Source of the DNA: Actinomycetes bacterium
GTDB taxonomy: Bacteria; Actinomycetota; Coriobacteriia; Anaerosomatales; Anaerosomataceae
Direction of reading: 5' to 3'
DNA: 9,845 nucleotides
Assembly (NCBI GenBank): GCA_021850085.1
Contig: JAJZRZ010000049.1
Coordinates: forward strand, 1-9,845
Every line of letters starts with the position of its first letter. The first letter of the stretch is position 1. The notes below the pieces were generated by a model. The model searched no databases and was not told where the DNA came from. It saw only the letters and a program-made list of their open reading frames with translations. Made by a program: the position numbers and the translations under genes. Below are positions 6,388-9,845 of the stretch, in pieces.

Positions 6388-7626
6388 GTGCTGCGCTCCA
6401 ATCGAAATCTCGCGCTCGTGGTCTTCGCGCGCGCGGTCTCCCGTCTCGGCGGCTCGGCCGTGTGGTTCATCGGGGTATGGGGCACCGCCGCATACACGTT
6501 CGGCGCCACACCGCGGCAGCTCGCGACCCTGTCGCTCGCCAACGGTATCGCGGCGATCGCCGGCTCGCTCACGGCGGGGGTCCTGATCGATCGCTACGGG
6601 CCGCGCAGGGTGATGGTGGGTGCCGAGGTGCTCTCGATCCCCCCGCTTGTGGCGATGCTGTACACCGACACGTTCGCTCCGTTCGTGGTGTTCGCGGCGC
6701 TGTACTCGCTCTTCGGTGTGCCCACATGGACCGCCGGCGCATCCTTCGCGCCGTACATCGTCGAAGGCAGGAAGCCGCTTGAGAAGGCGAACGCAGCCAT
6801 CGAAAGCGGCGCCATGCTCGGCTTCGTTCTCGGCCCGGCGGTGGCAGCGGTCCTCTCCGAGCGGGTGGGCCATCCCGCGGTCTTCGTTTTCACCGCGGTC
6901 ACATGCGTGCTCGCCGGGGTGGCCGCATGGCTCACCCGCATCGAGTCCACGCATCGGGAACATGCGCCGTCGCACCCTTGGCGCGATTTCACAAGCGGCC
7001 TTCGTCTCGCTTACACCACGCGCTCGCTTCGCTACTACATCCTGATGGGCACGGCCGTCTGGTTCGGGTTCGGCGCCTTCTCCGCCCTCGAGCCGTTGTT
7101 CTACCGGGACGTGGTGGGTGTGGGCGTCGAGTGGATCGGCTACATGAACGCGGCTTTCGGTGTGGGGCTCGTGGTGGGAGCGCAATCGCTCCCGCGACTT
7201 CCGGACGCGGTGGTGAGCGCACGCGGCCTCGCCATCACCACGATGCTGTGCGGTCTCGGCACCGTACTGTACGTCGGCTCGACCGACCTTCGGCTGATCG
7301 CCGCCGGCGGTTTGCTGTGGGGCGTGGTCATCGGCGCGCTCGAGCCGCTCCTTCGGACGTTGCTCCATCTCGACGCGCCGCATGCGTTCGTGGGCAGGAT
7401 CGTGGGGACGGCCCAGTGGCACCGCAACGCGGGCGAGCTCATACCGCTCACCCTCGTGCCGGCGCTCGCGGCGTCTCTCGGCATCCAGCGCACGCTGATA
7501 GCGGGCGGCCTCGTGGTGACTTTGATCGCCATCCTCGGCTACGGGACGGCGCGCACTCTCGACAAGGCGGCCGCCGCGCGCACACCCTCCACGTCGCCGA
7601 CGGGACCACTTCCTGAATCTGTATGA
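6388..7626 (+). CDS. Major facilitator superfamily transporter
   Basis: This 412-aa protein is strongly hydrophobic, with alternating membrane stretches consistent with about 12 helices, and the length is normal for MFS secondary transporters. The loop after helix 2 reads GVLIDRYGPRR (64-74), a clear match to MFS motif A (G-x3-D-R/K-x-G-R-R). A hydrophilic central loop (about 184-205, ESTHREHAPSHPW) separates two six-helix halves. The tail (about 392-412, AAAARTPSTSPTGPLPESV) is hydrophilic and probably cytoplasmic. The sequence resembles drug/efflux-type MFS proteins, but the substrate cannot be read from it. I chose GTG 6388 because GGAAGG sits 7 nt upstream; ATG 6373 would add five residues (MEGVL). 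It follows cimA by 82 nt with a possible terminator and promoter between, so it may be a separate unit, and precedes the FAH-family gene by 81 nt. Stop is TGA. Confidence 0.9.
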   Translation: MLRSNRNLALVVFARAVSRLGGSAVWFIGVWGTAAYTFGATPRQLATLSLANGIAAIAGSLTAGVLIDRYGPRRVMVGAEVLSIPPLVAMLYTDTFAPFVVFAALYSLFGVPTWTAGASFAPYIVEGRKPLEKANAAIESGAMLGFVLGPAVAAVLSERVGHPAVFVFTAVTCVLAGVAAWLTRIESTHREHAPSHPWRDFTSGLRLAYTTRSLRYYILMGTAVWFGFGAFSALEPLFYRDVVGVGVEWIGYMNAAFGVGLVVGAQSLPRLPDAVVSARGLAITTMLCGLGTVLYVGSTDLRLIAAGGLLWGVVIGALEPLLRTLLHLDAPHAFVGRIVGTAQWHRNAGELIPLTLVPALAASLGIQRTLIAGGLVVTLIAILGYGTARTLDKAAAARTPSTSPTGPLPESV

Positions 7627-7707
7627 ACTTCGCCGGTGGGACAGGCAGGATTCACGATGCGTACAGGGAAATGTGGAGACACGAGAGCGGACGAAAGAGG
7701 GTCAGCC

Positions 7708-8450
<743 letters not shown>

Positions 8451-8457
<7 letters not shown>

Positions 8458-8477
8458 ACCCCGGCGGCCCGGGCCGG
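8451..8477 (+). repeat. Palindrome at the FAH-gene stop and GC-rich hairpin just after it
   Basis: GGTCTAGACC (8451-8460) is a perfect 10-bp palindrome containing the stop TAG. CCGGC (8461-8465) then pairs with GCCGG (8473-8477) around a 7-nt loop. No T run follows, so it is not a standard intrinsic terminator; it may stabilise the 3' end of the transcript or slow the polymerase. Confidence 0.3.
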
Positions 8478-8532
8478 CGCGCGCCCCGCCGTCCGTCGGA
8501 AAGGGTCGCCCGCCCCGCGAAGAACGTCTCAG

Positions 8533-8564
8533 GATGTGGGCCCCGGTGCTAGTATGGGCACATC
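8533..8564 (+). promoter_or_regulatory. Extended -10 promoter inside an inverted repeat, before the TrpR-like gene
   Basis: TGCTAGTAT (8547-8555) matches the extended -10 consensus TGnTAnnnT exactly; no good -35 is seen, as is usual for this class. It is flanked by GATGTG (8533-8538) and CACATC (8559-8564), a perfect 6-bp inverted repeat, and more closely by GTGC (8546-8549) and GCAC (8558-8561). The symmetry around the -10 suggests an operator, perhaps for self-regulation by the encoded TrpR-like protein. The promoter is moderately supported and the operator is inference. Bases 8478-8532 hold only G+C-rich sequence with no gene. Confidence 0.45.
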
Positions 8565-8604
8565 ATCTTGCGTCTGCCCGTCCACGAGGGAGTCTGCTGA
8601 GCCG

Positions 8605-8916
8605 ATGCCCGCCGACCGCTTGCGCACCCCGGACGTCGAAGCGCTGCTGCGCGCTTTCGGCACGCTTTCGAGCGACGACGAGCGGTATGCGTTCCTGCAA
8701 GACGTGGCTACGATCCGAGAGCTGCAGGACCTCTCGCAGCGCTTGGCGGTCGCGCGTATGCTTGACGCTGGCGCTCATTACGCGGAGATCCAGGAGGCAA
8801 CGGGCGCCTCGTCCACCACGATCAGCCGGGTCAGCCGTGCGCTGAACTACGGGGCCGAGGGTTATCGCGTCGTCATCGACCGCCTCGGTCCGCTCGATGC
8901 CGACGGTGGCGGGTAG
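8605..8916 (+). CDS. TrpR-superfamily DNA-binding protein, YerC/YecD-like
   Basis: A 103-aa, all-helical protein with no membrane or signal segment. DERYAFLQDVATIRELQDLSQRLAVARMLDAGAHYAEI is typical of the YerC/YecD family, a TrpR relative common in Gram-positive bacteria. The helix-turn-helix is at about 58-80: HYAEIQEATGASSTTISRVSRAL, with the second helix STTISRVSRAL likely reading DNA. Family members are about 100 aa. They are assumed to be transcription regulators, but ligand and targets are poorly known and binding of tryptophan cannot be assumed. ATG 8605 begins at the usual family position; GAGGGAG (8586-8592) lies 12 nt upstream, which is rather far, and no closer in-frame start exists. 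The gene ends with TAG only 9 nt before dnaE, in the same frame, so the two are likely cotranscribed. Confidence 0.88.
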   Translation: MPADRLRTPDVEALLRAFGTLSSDDERYAFLQDVATIRELQDLSQRLAVARMLDAGAHYAEIQEATGASSTTISRVSRALNYGAEGYRVVIDRLGPLDADGGG

Positions 8917-8925
8917 ACCACCGCC

Positions 8926-9845
8926 ATGCCAAGGTTCGTCCACCTCCACACGCATTCCGAGTACTCGCTGCTTGACGGGCATGCCAGGATCTCGCACCTC
9001 GTCAAGCGTGCGAGCGAGCTGGGTCAGGAGGCGCTTGCACTCACCGACCACGGCGCGATGTTCGGGGCGGTCGAGTTCTACCGTGCCGCCACCGAGGCCG
9101 GCGTGAAGCCCATCATCGGCTGTGAGGCGTACTTCACCCCCGACTCGCGTCTGCAGCGCGAGAGCAAGCCGAACCTGTTCCACCTGCTGCTGCTGGCCAA
9201 GGACGAGACCGGCTACCGCAACCTCATGGCGCTCGTGAGCGAGGCTTCGACCCGCGCCTTCTACTACAAACCGCGCGTGGACCTCGAACTGCTCGAGCGG
9301 CATCGTGAGGGGCTGGTGTGCACCTCCGCATGCATGAGCGGCATCGTGAGCAAGTCGATCGAGCTCGGCGACCTCGCCTCGGCGCGGCGCTGGGCCGAGG
9401 TGTACGCGGGACTGTTCGGCGACGACTTCTACCTTGAGATCCAGCAGCAGGGGATCGTGGCGGACAACGGCGTCACGCAGACGCAGCTCAACGCCGAGAT
9501 CGCGCGCATGGCCGCTGAGATGGGCGTGGGACTTGTGGCCACCAACGACATCCACTACGTGATGTCCGAGGACTCCGAGGCGCAGGATCTGCTGCTTTGC
9601 GTGGGGACCGGTTCAACCGTGGAGGATCCATCGCGCATGCGTTTCTCCTCCGACCAGTTTTATCTGAAGAGCGCCGAGGAGATGGCCGAGGCCCTGCCCG
9701 AGTTCCCTGAGGCCTTGGCCAACACGCTCGCGATCGCCGACAAGTGCGAGATCGAGCTCGAGTTCGACCGCATCATCCTGCCCGTATTCCCGACGCCGCA
9801 CGACCGCACCGAGGCCGAGCATCTGCGAGACGGCTGCATGGACGG
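8926..9845 (+). CDS. dnaE: DNA polymerase III alpha subunit, N-terminal part (3' end beyond the window)
   Basis: This is the catalytic subunit of the replicative polymerase. Only the first 306 codons are present; the frame is open to the right edge. The window holds the PHP domain (about 3-285) and the very start of the polymerase part. It begins MPRFVHLHTHSEYSLLDG, as in bacterial DnaE, with ALTDHGAMFGAVEFY (38-52), IIGCEAYF (63-70), LFHLLLLAKD (84-93), SACMSG (134-139) and VATNDIHYV (204-212). The nine candidate metal ligands His8, His10, Asp17, His42, Glu67, His86, Cys135, Asp208 and His210 are all present. DnaE1 is more likely than the mutagenic DnaE2, but the C-terminus is needed to decide. 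The Shine-Dalgarno is weak (GGCGGG inside the end of the previous gene, 8908-8913), which suggests translational coupling with the TrpR-like gene. An in-frame TAG at 8914-8916 rules out a longer start. Confidence 0.95.
   Translation, partial: MPRFVHLHTHSEYSLLDGHARISHLVKRASELGQEALALTDHGAMFGAVEFYRAATEAGVKPIIGCEAYFTPDSRLQRESKPNLFHLLLLAKDETGYRNLMALVSEASTRAFYYKPRVDLELLERHREGLVCTSACMSGIVSKSIELGDLASARRWAEVYAGLFGDDFYLEIQQQGIVADNGVTQTQLNAEIARMAAEMGVGLVATNDIHYVMSEDSEAQDLLLCVGTGSTVEDPSRMRFSSDQFYLKSAEEMAEALPEFPEALANTLAIADKCEIELEFDRIILPVFPTPHDRTEAEHLRDGCMD

Noticed and set aside
6205..7422. 405-codon minus-strand open frame opposite cimA end and the transporter
   Set aside because: The translation is rich in Arg, Glu and His with no domain; the plus strand encodes a clear transporter with MFS motif A and membrane helices.
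7636..7707. Longer start for the FAH-family protein (GTG 7636 or ATG 7657)
   Set aside because: The added residues are not family-like, while ATG 7708 has a good ribosome site and gives the expected N-terminus.
8914..8925. Programmed readthrough fusing the TrpR-like protein to DnaE
   Set aside because: The genes share a frame, but each has a normal start and a complete conserved N-terminus, and one in three adjacent pairs shares a frame by chance.

Overview
This window is about 9.8 kb of gene-dense chromosomal DNA, all coded on the + strand, with very high G+C (roughly two-thirds by eye). It holds nine genes: seven complete internal ones plus a small regulator among them, one gene cut at the left edge and one cut at the right edge. 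Starts are mixed (TTG, GTG and ATG), Shine-Dalgarno sites are mostly clear, and six of the eight visible stop codons are TAG. Protein types (citramalate synthase, YerC-like TrpR relative, replicative DnaE with a complete PHP metal site) fit a high-G+C Gram-positive-type bacterium. An actinobacterial lineage such as Coriobacteriia is plausible, but that is an inference from protein style, not a phylogenetic result.

Layout: (1) 2-448, the C-terminal part of a polytopic flippase-like membrane protein (lysylphosphatidylglycerol synthase TM-domain family). (2) 509-4618, leuB, ilvE and a class A penicillin-binding protein; ilvE and the PBP gene abut with no spacer. (3) 4710-6305, cimA, (R)-citramalate synthase. 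(4) 6388-7626, a 12-TM-type major facilitator transporter. (5) 7708-8457, a fumarylacetoacetate hydrolase family enzyme. (6) 8605-8916, a small TrpR-superfamily (YerC/YecD-like) DNA-binding protein, followed after 9 nt by (7) 8926 to the end, the first 306 codons of the replicative DNA polymerase III alpha subunit, dnaE.

How the genes fit together: leuB, ilvE and cimA form a branched-chain amino acid set. CimA makes citramalate from pyruvate and acetyl-CoA; LeuB is known to act on the methylmalate intermediate of that route as well as on 3-isopropylmalate; IlvE does the final transamination. The set therefore suggests isoleucine synthesis that does not need threonine deaminase. The PBP (cell wall synthesis) sits inside this set without an obvious functional link. 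The TrpR-like gene and dnaE look like a transcription unit with an extended -10 promoter in front.

I found no RNA genes, insertion sequences, CRISPR arrays, attachment sites or long repeats. No intergenic gap reaches 300 bases (largest 147, 8458-8604). I do not see a convincing undescribed system. The most interesting points are the TrpR-like/dnaE pairing, the intact PHP site in DnaE, and several small palindromes or inverted repeats next to -10-like elements.
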